Shown: positions 8,476 to 16,264, counted from the first letter of the stretch. The stretch: 20,756 nt of DNA from Fervidobacterium sp. (GCA_003522805.1 DPIB01000027.1:1-20756); one strand, 5' to 3'. The notes: a model not told the origin generated them from the sequence alone. Translations and numbers: made by a program.

Positions 8476-8969
8476 ATTCTTAACTCCCCTTCGATGTATT
8501 TTTCAACTTCCTTCCACACTTTTTCGTCCTTCAAACGTTCACGGGCTTTCAAATGATTCCCAACTGCTAAGTAGCACAACGTTAGCTGCACATCTAAATC
8601 AAAACCTTTTAGACCGAGTTTCTCTGCCTTCTCGAAAAACATTATAGACTCACTATAGCGTTCCATCTCCATCAGTGCACATGCCAAATTAAAGTAGGCT
8701 GCAGAAAAACTGTTGTCGAGCTGTATCGTTTTTCTGTACATTTCCACAGCTTTTCCAAGCATACCATCTCGCCTGTAGATATTACCGAGATTGTTATATA
8801 CTTCTGGAACTTCATATTTCAGCAGTTTCTCGTAGATCGCCGTTGCCTCTTTGCTCATGCCTTTCTCAGTTAGCGACACAGCTTTAGAGATCTGTTCATA
8901 TATCTCTTCCATCTCTTCTTTTGTCACGTCATTTTTTGTCACATCATTCATGCCATTTTTATTATCCAT
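8472..8969 (-). CDS. Small TPR-repeat protein
   Basis: A 165-residue soluble protein made almost entirely of tetratricopeptide repeats: about 23-53, 56-89 (VYNNLGNIYRRDGMLGKAVEMYRKTI type), 90-121 (AYFNLACALMEMERYSESIMFFEKA type) and a partial one at about 125-150. The N-terminal 20 residues are polar and contain the repeat NDVTKNDVTK. There is no signal peptide, so it is probably a cytoplasmic protein-protein adaptor. The start at 8969 has only a modest AGGT ribosome site. It ends in an ATGA overlap with the membrane-protein gene and lies 12 bases after the secreted TPR/propeller gene. Confidence 0.85.
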   Translation of the reverse strand: MDNKNGMNDVTKNDVTKEEMEEIYEQISKAVSLTEKGMSKEATAIYEKLLKYEVPEVYNNLGNIYRRDGMLGKAVEMYRKTIQLDNSFSAAYFNLACALMEMERYSESIMFFEKAEKLGLKGFDLDVQLTLCYLAVGNHLKARERLKDEKVWKEVEKYIEGELRI

Positions 8970-8981
8970 ATCATCAGCAAC

Positions 8982-10520
8982 CTACTTTCTCAGCCTTGGT
9001 TCACTCATAAGTTGATTAGTGTAAAACATACTATCGAAATACATTAGATCTTTGAATGACACCTTTGCTGTAACCTTAACAACTCCAGGTGGTACAGGCC
9101 TTATGTAGTTCCACCTTGCAACGAAGACAAGTCTTTGTTTATTTTTCAGTGACGGTAAACTACCTGTAAATTTATTAAGTATAGCGCAGCCTCCAAACGT
9201 CTTTATCCCTGCCATTCTGTAGGATACGAGTTCGTTACTGCAAGTCTTTAGATTCACAAGTTTCACATCAGTAAATTCACAATATATGTCAGATGGCACA
9301 TAAACATCTTGCTCGAGCATACCTAGTGCGTATTGAATATAATGAATCTCATCACCATACAAGTCCTCCACTCTGATATAGGCATAGGAATATGTATCGT
9401 CAAACATCATCTTGTCTATACTGACAAACAAAGGTTTATCATCTTTCAAAAAGTACTGATCTATGATGTTTCCCTTCCATTTCATGGTGAATAGTGTGGG
9501 ATAACTGTATTCTATGAAATTTACATCCTTGGCCTCAAATTCTTGGTTACCTGCTATTATCTTATTATTCGTCAAATATATCAAATCACCATACGGAGTT
9601 ACTTCGAAATTCCAAGCCTTCTCGGGCACCTCAATGATACCGATTCTTTTCATAGTCTGTAGATCGTAGATAAAAATCTGTTGTCTCACCCCATCGAGTA
9701 CATAAATCTTGTCTACAGTCATTTCTGCATCCAAACAAAACAACCTTTGATCAAGTTTGTAGCTCTTTGTAGTCTTATCTTCACGATCAAAAACTATTAT
9801 CCTATCGATGTCAACTATGTATACGTTCCCATCCCTATCACTGCCTGCAACAACTGCTGCTTTTAGAGCCTTGACCAGCTCAATTTCTTCACCGTCATAA
9901 AGCGCATCGTCAGTAACGAGGTAGATAGAGCCATCCCTTGCTGCAAAAACCTGCTTGTACTCTCTTGATAACTTTTTCACCTTAAGAATTCTGTTATTCT
10001 TAGCAGAAACTAACCTTTTATTCCTCGAATCAAGGATATATAACGCATCACCAAAGACGGAAAGACTAGTCGGAGTTTGAAAATAATCAGCATTGCTTTG
10101 TCTACCGCTCAAACTATTCACGTAACCGAATTTAAAAGTCCCAGGAGATATGATGTCAAGCATTCTAAAATACTGAACCTTCGAAAGAATATTTTCGATC
10201 TCATCATTCATGACCAACTGGGTAAAACTCTTGAGTTCTTCAAGCGCCTTGTCAACAGTAACCGTGATAATTCCTAATCTACCTCTCAGATACCAAAAAT
10301 ATGGCAATTCCTGGACATAAACCCGCCCTGAAATAGCTTTCACAGATATTTTATAGGCCTCTTCGAAATTACCTGTGTATGTCTCAACAAGTGCTTGCGA
10401 AAAGTAGTGTCTTGCCGTTTCTTCATCAATAACTTCAGCAATTAGAATATTTGAGAATAATACCCAAGCAAAGCACATAAGCATGAACAATGTTCTGCGC
10501 ATTCCATATATTCTAGACAT
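8982..10520 (-). CDS. Secreted TPR plus beta-propeller protein, function unknown
   Basis: A 512-residue protein with an N-terminal signal peptide (basic MSRIYGMRRT, hydrophobic core to about 28, ending ILIA before EVIDEE). Residues about 32-110 are helical and TPR-like (ARHYFSQALVETYTGNFEEAYKIS). Residues about 120-400 contain repeated strand blocks such as LSVFGDALYILDSRNKRLV, DRDGNVYIVDIDRIIVFD and KIYVLDGVRQQIFIYDLQ, typical of NHL/six-bladed propellers. The last ~120 residues form a separate beta-rich region. The frame is open 22 codons further upstream, into plsY, but the ATG at 10520 lies just after GGGGAG and starts the signal peptide. It should be extracytoplasmic, and it is the second propeller protein in this gene set. 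No enzyme motif is seen. Confidence 0.75.
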   Translation of the reverse strand: MSRIYGMRRTLFMLMCFAWVLFSNILIAEVIDEETARHYFSQALVETYTGNFEEAYKISVKAISGRVYVQELPYFWYLRGRLGIITVTVDKALEELKSFTQLVMNDEIENILSKVQYFRMLDIISPGTFKFGYVNSLSGRQSNADYFQTPTSLSVFGDALYILDSRNKRLVSAKNNRILKVKKLSREYKQVFAARDGSIYLVTDDALYDGEEIELVKALKAAVVAGSDRDGNVYIVDIDRIIVFDREDKTTKSYKLDQRLFCLDAEMTVDKIYVLDGVRQQIFIYDLQTMKRIGIIEVPEKAWNFEVTPYGDLIYLTNNKIIAGNQEFEAKDVNFIEYSYPTLFTMKWKGNIIDQYFLKDDKPLFVSIDKMMFDDTYSYAYIRVEDLYGDEIHYIQYALGMLEQDVYVPSDIYCEFTDVKLVNLKTCSNELVSYRMAGIKTFGGCAILNKFTGSLPSLKNKQRLVFVARWNYIRPVPPGVVKVTAKVSFKDLMYFDSMFYTNQLMSEPRLRK

Positions 10521-10545
10521 CACATCTCCCCTGCTATCTTTTTTA

Positions 10546-11184
10546 TCATTTTCTTGAACTTTTGTTAGACTTACCTTGCTTACCAATTTTATCCATCCAA
10601 CCTAAAAAGTAACCAACGATATCTGTCTTTCTTTCGTTACCATTTAACAGCCTTTTTATATTCTCTTTATGCCTGAGCACCGAAAAAAGTGAAAGTGCTA
10701 GGAAAATAACCCAATAAGACTTGTGAAAAACCAGTGCAAATATAGTTCCGGCAATAAGCCCTGTAATCGATGCTAAAGAGACATATTCAGTCAATGCAAC
10801 AACTGTTATAAATATACCCAACGAGAAAAGTCCTGCTTGTGGAAATATCGCAAAGAACGTACCCAGAGTAGTAGCTACACCTTTCCCGCCCTTGAATTTC
10901 AAAAATGGTGAAAAGCAATGGCCTATTACCGCCATAGCACCTGCCATCACCATAGGACCTTCACCAAATGTCTTAAAAATCAGCACAGCTGCAACTGCCT
11001 TGATGATGTCAAGAAACATCGATAGTGCACCTGCAGCGATCCCTAACGTTCTTAGAACATTGGTACCCCCAACATTACCACTACCGACCTTTGTGATATC
11101 TACACCTTTTACTTTTGGTATTATATAACTAAACGGTATTGAACCAATGAGATATCCCACAACCGCCGCCCAGAACACCTGCAT
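10546..11184 (-). CDS. plsY: Acyl-phosphate:glycerol-3-phosphate acyltransferase
   Basis: A 212-residue integral membrane enzyme that transfers the acyl group from acyl-phosphate to glycerol-3-phosphate, the first step of phospholipid synthesis. All PlsY signatures are present: an N-terminal helix with YLIGSIPFSYI (11-21), GSGNVGGTNVLRTLG (34-48), GHCFSPFLKFKGGKGVATTLG (about 83-103) and the C-terminal RHKENIKRLLNGNE. The start is the ATG at 11184, five bases after the G-rich site GGGAGGGG; an in-frame TTG at 11199 would sit on the ribosome site itself. It is 25 bases upstream of the secreted propeller gene and shares the strand with plsC, which uses its product. Confidence 0.96.
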   Translation of the reverse strand: MQVFWAAVVGYLIGSIPFSYIIPKVKGVDITKVGSGNVGGTNVLRTLGIAAGALSMFLDIIKAVAAVLIFKTFGEGPMVMAGAMAVIGHCFSPFLKFKGGKGVATTLGTFFAIFPQAGLFSLGIFITVVALTEYVSLASITGLIAGTIFALVFHKSYWVIFLALSLFSVLRHKENIKRLLNGNERKTDIVGYFLGWMDKIGKQGKSNKSSRK

Positions 11185-11283
11185 TAAGACCCCTCCCAAA
11201 CAGTATCGACAAGATGTAAAAACAGAGTTAAGGTAGACTACAGAACTGCCAAGGCAATACCGCCAGGTCGTGGAATTTACCCG

Positions 11284-11952
11284 TCACTGAACATAGCCAT
11301 AGAAATTCTCCTCACCTACTAGAGATATTAGAACTTCCTTGTATGATGGCTTCGTATTGATAACGTTGCTTAATGCCTTCTTTATGATTTCCAAATCCTC
11401 TTCTTTGAAATCCCCGCTGTCTATGGCGTCTACAAAATCATGGACAATTTCGGGTATGTTGAGATATGACATAACCATCGCAACTTGTCCACCAAACATA
11501 AATCTCTCTTCCCCTTCTAGCAACATGTATCTAAGAAGCGGATAGAATTGTTCCCCAGCCCCAAGTTTTGCAAGTGCTTCATATATTACCAACTGAGCCT
11601 CTTCAAAATCGTATAGGCTTATGGCTCTTATGAGGTCTTTTACAGCATTTTGTGAACCAATATCCCCTACGAGATCTATCAAATAAAGCAAAACAGTATC
11701 ATTTTTCTTTCCGTTCTTAACCTTAGATTTCACAAGTTGTTCCAATCTATCTCTTATTTTATCACCCAGTCGGTATAATACCTCTGTAGCTATATCTCTA
11801 ACATTTTCGTCTTCATCTTCAAGAAGTCTTACCATGTCATCGAAGGTTGGTCCTCCTTTTTCCTCGATGATCCTGGATATTAACTCTTCCCTTTTGCTTT
11901 GTTCACTATCTCCCTCGTTTTCGTTAATTGTGCTGCCGTTCCAATCTGCCAA
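11284..11952 (-). CDS. HEAT-repeat-like protein
   Basis: A 222-residue acidic, all-helical protein with HEAT-like repeats (FDDMVRLLEDEDENVRDIATEVLYRLGD; LLYLIDLVGDIGSQNAVKDLIRAI; AQLVIYEALAKLGAGEQFYPLL). It has no signal peptide and no enzymatic motif, so it is probably a scaffold or adaptor; its partner is unknown. In-frame GTG (11961) and ATG (11958) codons abut or overlap AAAGGAG, whereas the TTG at 11952 is 8 bases downstream of it, so TTG is the preferred start; ATG cannot be excluded. It is the first gene after a promoter with tandem extended -10 boxes and precedes plsY by 99 bases. Confidence 0.78.
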   Translation of the reverse strand: MADWNGSTINENEGDSEQSKREELISRIIEEKGGPTFDDMVRLLEDEDENVRDIATEVLYRLGDKIRDRLEQLVKSKVKNGKKNDTVLLYLIDLVGDIGSQNAVKDLIRAISLYDFEEAQLVIYEALAKLGAGEQFYPLLRYMLLEGEERFMFGGQVAMVMSYLNIPEIVHDFVDAIDSGDFKEEDLEIIKKALSNVINTKPSYKEVLISLVGEENFYGYVQ

Positions 11953-11990
11953 ATTCATCACTCCTTTTACTCTACTTTTAGACAGATATA

Positions 11991-12032
11991 ATTATATCAC
12001 AACATTATATCACACGTAGAGAGAATTGAGAA
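11991..12032 (-). promoter_or_regulatory. Promoter with duplicated extended -10 for the HEAT/plsY/plsC gene set
   Basis: Reading the minus strand, TTCTCA (12027-12032) is followed after 17 bases by TATAAT (12004-12009) preceded by TGA, an extended -10. A second GTGATATAAT follows 13 bases on (TATAAT at 11991-11996), so a 13-bp unit is repeated (11991-12003 and 12004-12016, 11 of 13 identical). A perfect 14-bp palindrome, GATATAATTATATC, covers 11985-11998 and could be an operator. The transcription start would fall near 11984-11997, about 35-45 bases before the TTG start. Confidence 0.65.
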
Positions 12033-12033
12033 T

Positions 12034-12071
12034 TAAACAAAATCCCCAAGATTGCCGTACATCTTGGGGAT
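12034..12071 (-). terminator. Rho-independent terminator after flgG
   Basis: A perfect 11-bp stem (12042-12052 with 12061-12071, ATCCCCAAGAT / ATCTTGGGGAT) with an 8-base loop. On the minus strand it is followed by TTTTGTTTA, so it ends transcripts from mreB-flgF-flgG. It lies immediately upstream of the next promoter and separates the two minus-strand operons. The other strand has no T-tract. Confidence 0.88.
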
Positions 12072-12134
12072 CATTAAAAGATAAACGATAGCTTTTAGTT
12101 TATAGTAACCGGATATGAATTCCAGTAAAGTTCA

Positions 12135-12920
12135 TTATCTTCTCAAGTTGCTAGCTGTCTGGAGCATTTGGTCTGCAGTCATTATGGATCGTGAATTGAA
12201 TTCATAGGCCCTCATTGCACTTATCATGTCAACCATTTCTTTAACGACGTCTACATTAGATTTTTCTACATATCCTTGTAGAATCGTGCCAAACCCGTCT
12301 TGTCCTCCAATCCCTTCAATTGGCTCACCGCTTGCATTTGTTGCCAAAAACAGATTATCGCCCAAAGACTTCAATCCAGCAGGATTGACAAACCTTACGA
12401 GCGTTATCGTACCAAGTTCTTGGATTGTGCCATCAGCTAGTTCAACAGAAACTATACCATCGGGCGAGACAGTCATAGAAGAAGCATTTTGAGGTACGAC
12501 GAGTGCAGGCGAAAGCAGGAGGCCATTTGCTGTAACAACTTGTCCTTCGTTGTCTATCTTGAATTGGCCATCTCGTGTATAAGCAATCCTACCATCTTGT
12601 AGTTGGATTTGGAAAAACCCATCACCACTTATAGCGAGATCTAATGCATTCCCAGTATTTTCTGTGTTACCCTGTGTGAATATTCTTGTCGTTGCAGCCA
12701 ATCTAGTGCCATGTCCAACATAAATTCCAGTTGGTGTTAAAGAGTTTTGAGCAGTCGCAGCTCCTGCATTTTTCGAATAGCTATAGATAAGGTCCTGAAA
12801 TTCAGACTTCACCTTTTTGTATCCTGCGGTATCTACGTTGGCTATATTGTTTGAAACTGTATCCATTTTAAATTGTTGAGCCCACATACCTGTCGCTGCC
12901 GTGTAGAGACTATTTATCAT
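12135..12920 (-). CDS. flgG: Flagellar basal-body distal rod protein FlgG
   Basis: A 261-residue FlgG, normal family length, forming the distal rod of the flagellum outside the cytoplasmic membrane. The N-terminal rod motif is MINSLYTAATGMWAQQ followed by NNIANVDTAGYKK; the middle has the FlgE/F/G-type GDGFFQIQLQDGRIAYTRDGQF, and the C-terminus has NVDVVKEMVDMISAMRAYEFNSR and ends ASNLRR. It has no cleavable signal, as expected for a substrate of the flagellar type III exporter. ATG at 12920 is 6 bases after AAGGAGGGG. It is the last gene before a strong terminator and lies 12 bases downstream of flgF. Confidence 0.95.
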   Translation of the reverse strand: MINSLYTAATGMWAQQFKMDTVSNNIANVDTAGYKKVKSEFQDLIYSYSKNAGAATAQNSLTPTGIYVGHGTRLAATTRIFTQGNTENTGNALDLAISGDGFFQIQLQDGRIAYTRDGQFKIDNEGQVVTANGLLLSPALVVPQNASSMTVSPDGIVSVELADGTIQELGTITLVRFVNPAGLKSLGDNLFLATNASGEPIEGIGGQDGFGTILQGYVEKSNVDVVKEMVDMISAMRAYEFNSRSIMTADQMLQTASNLRR

Positions 12921-12932
12921 TTATACCCCTCC

Positions 12933-13679
12933 TTATCGCAAAGCACCAACATTGTTAATTACCTTGTTCAGTAGTTCATCGTGAACGTATATAGCCTTGG
13001 AAACGGAATCATAATGCCTTTGAGCCTCTATCATCTTGACCATTTCTCTCACTGCGTTCACATTTGATTTTTCTACGAAGCCGGATAAAATCCTAAAATC
13101 ATCGGACTGCTGGGCATCGCCATTGAAAAGTGTTTCACCAATTTTCCTCGGATTTGAAAGGTTATAAATGCCTACGGTTGCAACGATATTACCATTCGCA
13201 TCAAATATATTTCCATCTTGGCCTACTGAACCACCTTCTGGAAATATTATTTCATTACCATTTATGTCAAGAAGTGTGTAGCCTTGAGTATTTACCAATC
13301 TCCGATTTTCATCTGCTATGAATTCACCATTTCTTGTATAGTAAACAGTTCCGTTTTTATTCACTGCAAAAAAGCCGTTACCGTCAATAGCAAAGTTAGT
13401 TTCAACACCTGTTTGTTCTAAGTTACCCTGTGTAAAGAGCGTGCGTATTTCGTCAACGATCAATGCCTGCTCAATCTGACCTACACTTTTAACTTCGGAT
13501 CTCCTGTTCTCTGGTTCAGGCTTGATTCTATAGATTTCTTCTTCCATATACGTTCTAAAGGCTGGAGAATCCGCCTTGTATCCATTTGTTTCTACATTAG
13601 CTAGATTATTCGACAAAGTATCTATTCTGGTAAAGTCAGCTAACATACCCATCACTGCTATGTAAACACCTCTGTACAA
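12933..13679 (-). CDS. flgF: Flagellar basal-body rod protein FlgF-like
   Basis: A 248-residue proximal-rod paralogue of FlgG. It has the N-terminal rod motif MYRGVYIAVMGM with LSNNLANVETNGYKA, then IDGNGFFAVNKNGTVYYTRNGEF, and the C-terminal GFVEKSNVNAVREMVKMIEAQRHYD. An in-frame GTG at 13688 overlaps the ribosome site, while the TTG at 13679 is 9 bases after GGGAG and gives the canonical MYRG start, so TTG is chosen. FlgF and FlgG are hard to separate by sequence; the shorter, more divergent product and first position favour FlgF, as FlhO precedes FlhP in Bacillus. mreB is 24 bases upstream. Confidence 0.88.
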   Translation of the reverse strand: MYRGVYIAVMGMLADFTRIDTLSNNLANVETNGYKADSPAFRTYMEEEIYRIKPEPENRRSEVKSVGQIEQALIVDEIRTLFTQGNLEQTGVETNFAIDGNGFFAVNKNGTVYYTRNGEFIADENRRLVNTQGYTLLDINGNEIIFPEGGSVGQDGNIFDANGNIVATVGIYNLSNPRKIGETLFNGDAQQSDDFRILSGFVEKSNVNAVREMVKMIEAQRHYDSVSKAIYVHDELLNKVINNVGALR

Positions 13680-13703
13680 AAGGACCACGCTCCCTACTTT
13701 TTG

Positions 13704-14714
13704 TTAAACCTCATATGCAACTGCCACATGTTTTAATAATTCTTCATCCTCGAGCAATTTTCCTGTACCTTGCGCCACACATAGAAGTGGTTCTTCTGCA
13801 ACTCTAGATGGTACTCCTAGTTCATCTTCTATTGTCTTGTCTACACCTCTCAATAACGCTCCACCACCTGTCAGTACTATGCCATGCTCGATTATATCTG
13901 CAGACAATTCTGGCGGGGTCTTTTCCAACACTAACTTTATCCTTGAAATGATGTTTTCCATGACCGGTTTCATCATTTTGTATACATCAGCGGAATTCAC
14001 TATCTCAGTTCTAGGCAAACCTGTTACAGCGTCCCTTCCCCTGATCTCCAATTCTAAGTCTTCTACATCTGGGTATATTTTTCCTACCTTGACTTTGATC
14101 TCTTCTGCCGTCGATTCGCCTATTATCAATCCAAACGTTCTCCTTATCCCTTTGACAATCGCTTCATCCAACGTATTACCTGCAAGCTTGATAGAATCAC
14201 CTACAACGATTCCACCAAGACTTATAACTGCTATGTCCGTAGTTCCACCACCAATATCAACAATCATATTTCCAACAGGTTTCATAACGTCAAGCCCTAT
14301 ACCAATCGCTGCCGCGATTGGTTCGAGTACTATATGCACCCGCCTCGCACCTGCTTTGAGAGCCGCATCATATACAGCCCATTGCTCAACACTTGTAGTC
14401 TTCGTTGGAATACCGATTACCATGTTGCATTTAAAGAAAGCACCCTTATTCAGTTTTCTCATAAAATACTTCAAGACTTCTGAAATGATCGTATAGTCAG
14501 CTATAACACCATCTCTCATAGGTTTCACAGCGATTACCTTGTCTTCTGGTGTCTTGCCAAACATCTCTTTTGCTTCGGAACCTATCGCTAAGATCTTGTT
14601 GCCCTTCGTTTCAATAGCAACAACAGATGGCTCATCTAACACTATGCCCTTACCTTGTTGATAAACTATGAAATTGGCTGTTCCCAAATCAATTCCCAAA
14701 TCATTTTTTGCCAT
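13704..14714 (-). CDS. mreB: Rod-shape-determining actin homologue MreB/Mbl
   Basis: A 336-residue bacterial actin that forms membrane-bound filaments directing lateral cell-wall synthesis. It shows the ATPase signatures: phosphate-1 LGIDLGTANFIVY (6-18), VLEPIAAAIGIGLDV (129-143), phosphate-2 NMIVDIGGGTTDIAVISLGG (149-168) and the adenosine motif VLTGGGALLRGVD near 280-295. The start is ATG at 14714, with GGGGAG six bases upstream; codons further up lie in the end of the transporter gene, which overlaps by 14 bases. It is followed directly by flgF and flgG, the same order as mbl-flhO-flhP in Bacillus subtilis, so Mbl is an equally fitting name. No mreC/mreD are adjacent. Confidence 0.95.
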   Translation of the reverse strand: MAKNDLGIDLGTANFIVYQQGKGIVLDEPSVVAIETKGNKILAIGSEAKEMFGKTPEDKVIAVKPMRDGVIADYTIISEVLKYFMRKLNKGAFFKCNMVIGIPTKTTSVEQWAVYDAALKAGARRVHIVLEPIAAAIGIGLDVMKPVGNMIVDIGGGTTDIAVISLGGIVVGDSIKLAGNTLDEAIVKGIRRTFGLIIGESTAEEIKVKVGKIYPDVEDLELEIRGRDAVTGLPRTEIVNSADVYKMMKPVMENIISRIKLVLEKTPPELSADIIEHGIVLTGGGALLRGVDKTIEDELGVPSRVAEEPLLCVAQGTGKLLEDEELLKHVAVAYEV

Positions 14715-15564
14715 GACTTTCTCCCCTTTCAAAAATGTATAATCCTATTATAAGCATCAGCGTACCCAAGATATTGTACAGTGTTAATTGTGATTTGATG
14801 AAGATACTTTCAGATAACATAGTGATGACTGGTATAAAGTATACAAAATTTGTAGTACTTCTATCTCCGATAAGCGCTATGGATTTATTCCAGATCAAAT
14901 ACCCAACGGCTGAACACAGAATCCCTAAGTATATCAGACTTATCAAACTCTTAGGCTCAATCGTTATCGACATATCTTGAAATAGTGAAAAAGGTAAGAG
15001 CGTCACAACGCCCCAAAAAGTAATCGAAAATATGCTGTCTACTCCATTATTCTCCTCTATTTTCATGATATAGTACGTATAGAGCACCCAAGATAACGCA
15101 GAGCCAAAAGCCAGAATATCACCAATCGGGTTCATCTTCGCTAATCTTCCGTTGAACACCACAAGTGCGACTCCTAAAAAGGCAATGACAGAACCGATAT
15201 AGTGATTCTTTGTGGTACTTGTTTTGTGAAAAACATGGGTGAATATAGTGTATATTATCGGTGCGCTAGATACAATTACTGACGCATTTGTAGGTGCCGT
15301 ATAAATGAGTGCGGTGTTTTCAAAGACAAAATACATTGTTATTCCCCAAAAGCCTGCCCAAAAGGCATTGATGTCCCATATCTTACGTTTCTTCGTAAAT
15401 GGCAAGAGTACGATCAAAGCAATGGTAAACCTGTACAAAGCTGCAGGAAATGGTGCAAAGACTGAGACCACAAATTTGGTTGCCACAAACGACATACCCC
15501 AAAGGATTGTAACCAACGTAACGGGCAGATATTTAGCTATCCCAGACATCTTTATTTTATTCAT
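14701..15564 (-). CDS. DMT-superfamily (EamA) transporter
   Basis: A 287-residue membrane protein with about ten hydrophobic segments in two EamA halves. The first starts YLPVTLVTILWGMSFVATKF and contains YRFTIALIVLLPF; the second begins near GDILAFGSALSWVLYTYYI and includes YLGILCSAVGYLIWNKSIALIG, both typical of drug/metabolite exporters. The substrate cannot be told from sequence. ATG at 15564 overlaps the stop of the upstream TIGR00725-type gene by 8 bases, with GAGGTG 13 bases away, so translation is probably coupled. Its end overlaps mreB by 14 bases. Confidence 0.92.
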   Translation of the reverse strand: MNKIKMSGIAKYLPVTLVTILWGMSFVATKFVVSVFAPFPAALYRFTIALIVLLPFTKKRKIWDINAFWAGFWGITMYFVFENTALIYTAPTNASVIVSSAPIIYTIFTHVFHKTSTTKNHYIGSVIAFLGVALVVFNGRLAKMNPIGDILAFGSALSWVLYTYYIMKIEENNGVDSIFSITFWGVVTLLPFSLFQDMSITIEPKSLISLIYLGILCSAVGYLIWNKSIALIGDRSTTNFVYFIPVITMLSESIFIKSQLTLYNILGTLMLIIGLYIFERGESHGKK

Positions 15565-16108
15565 GGTCCGTGTTATTCACCTCGTTTGTCTTTTCCAACT
15601 CATCGAGTATATTCATCACCTGCTCAACGTTAAAAGCTTGGTAAACTATTGCCATTCGCCTGTTATCCAAGTATTTACCGTCGATGAGCACATTTGGAAG
15701 TTTATCCGTCCAACCTCCAGTATTTCTTAGTAAAATCAGCGGTCTTCTATTTGCATAAGTTGCAAGCATTTCGACTGCCGTTCCTATTTCACCGCCGATT
15801 GAAATGACCGCATCTACGCTCTTCACAATTATAAAAGACCTCATCTGAAAGTCTAAGCCTGTATTTATCACAACAGAATTGTATTCATTTGCGTCCGTAC
15901 CTTCCCATGGTAAGATTCCTATACACGTTCCACCAACTTCCCTAACCCCTTTTGAGACTAATTCCATGACACCGTCTCGTCCACCAGTGAAGACAATGTA
16001 TTTCTCACCTAGCTTTCTTCCAAGTTCCAGACATATATTTTTCAACAGTTTTACTGGCTCATCTTCCAGCTTTCCTGAATAGCCTATGACTCCTATCTTC
16101 AAGCCCAT
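15557..16108 (-). CDS. TIGR00725/SLOG-family nucleotide-binding protein (TM1055-like)
   Basis: A 183-residue Rossmann-like protein of the LOG/SLOG superfamily, TIGR00725 type, like Thermotoga maritima TM1055. Visible elements are the start KIGVIGYSG (4-12), FTGGRDGVMELVSKGV (about 40-55), and the SIGGEIGTAVEMLATY stretch (about 102-117), which carries the GGxGTxxE signature that in LOG enzymes binds the phosphoribosyl group. Family members were once labelled lysine decarboxylases; this subgroup has no proven substrate. ATG at 16108 has GAGGTG five bases upstream. It is the first gene of the operon leading to mreB-flgF-flgG, behind a promoter at 16179-16207. Confidence 0.85.
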   Translation of the reverse strand: MGLKIGVIGYSGKLEDEPVKLLKNICLELGRKLGEKYIVFTGGRDGVMELVSKGVREVGGTCIGILPWEGTDANEYNSVVINTGLDFQMRSFIIVKSVDAVISIGGEIGTAVEMLATYANRRPLILLRNTGGWTDKLPNVLIDGKYLDNRRMAIVYQAFNVEQVMNILDELEKTNEVNNTDHE

Positions 16109-16128
16109 CTCATCACCTCAGTCGTTGT

Positions 16129-16150
16129 CTAGTACTTATCTAGTACTTAT
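16129..16150. repeat. 11-bp tandem direct repeat in the divergent intergenic region
   Basis: CTAGTACTTAT occurs twice without a gap (16129-16139, 16140-16150), one helical turn apart; each unit holds the palindrome AGTACT. It lies between the minus-strand promoter and the TIGR00725 gene, a position suited to an operator for that operon. No regulator gene is adjacent. Confidence 0.5.
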
Positions 16151-16178
16151 GCTAAACGGAACACAAATCTCTAGGATA

Positions 16179-16207
16179 AGTATAGCACAAATAGTGATAT
16201 AATTGAA
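16179..16207 (-). promoter_or_regulatory. Promoter for the TIGR00725-EamA-mreB-flgF-flgG operon
   Basis: On the minus strand TTCAAT (16202-16207) is followed after 17 bases by TATACT (16179-16184) preceded by TGC, an extended -10. It is about 70 bases upstream of the first gene. Its -35 overlaps the -10 of the opposite promoter. Confidence 0.5.
16195..16203 (+). promoter_or_regulatory. Extended -10 promoter for the chemosensory cluster
   Basis: TGATATAAT (TATAAT at 16198-16203) lies 61 bases before the CheR start. The 17-base-spaced -35 position (16175-16180, GATAAG) does not match consensus. The same GTGATATAATT sequence occurs in the promoter of the HEAT/plsY operon, which supports it as a real extended -10 element. 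Confidence 0.5.
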
Positions 16208-16264
16208 TATCGTCTGTTTCTGCTGTCGACCCTAAATCAATTCAAAAATGGAGGCTCAGCTTTT

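Noticed and set aside
11185..11283. Possible regulatory hairpin between the HEAT gene and plsY
   Set aside because: Only very short GGC/GCC and TGCC/GGCA pairings are present, with no T-tract or recognisable riboswitch core.
13837..14496. Open frame of 219 codons on the plus strand opposite mreB
   Set aside because: It is antisense to the strongly conserved mreB, has a Ser/Thr/Pro/Ile-rich composition typical of a mirror frame, and lacks a ribosome site.
15305..15730. Open frame of 141 codons on the plus strand
   Set aside because: It spans the opposite strand of two well-supported overlapping genes (EamA transporter and TIGR00725 protein) and resembles no family.
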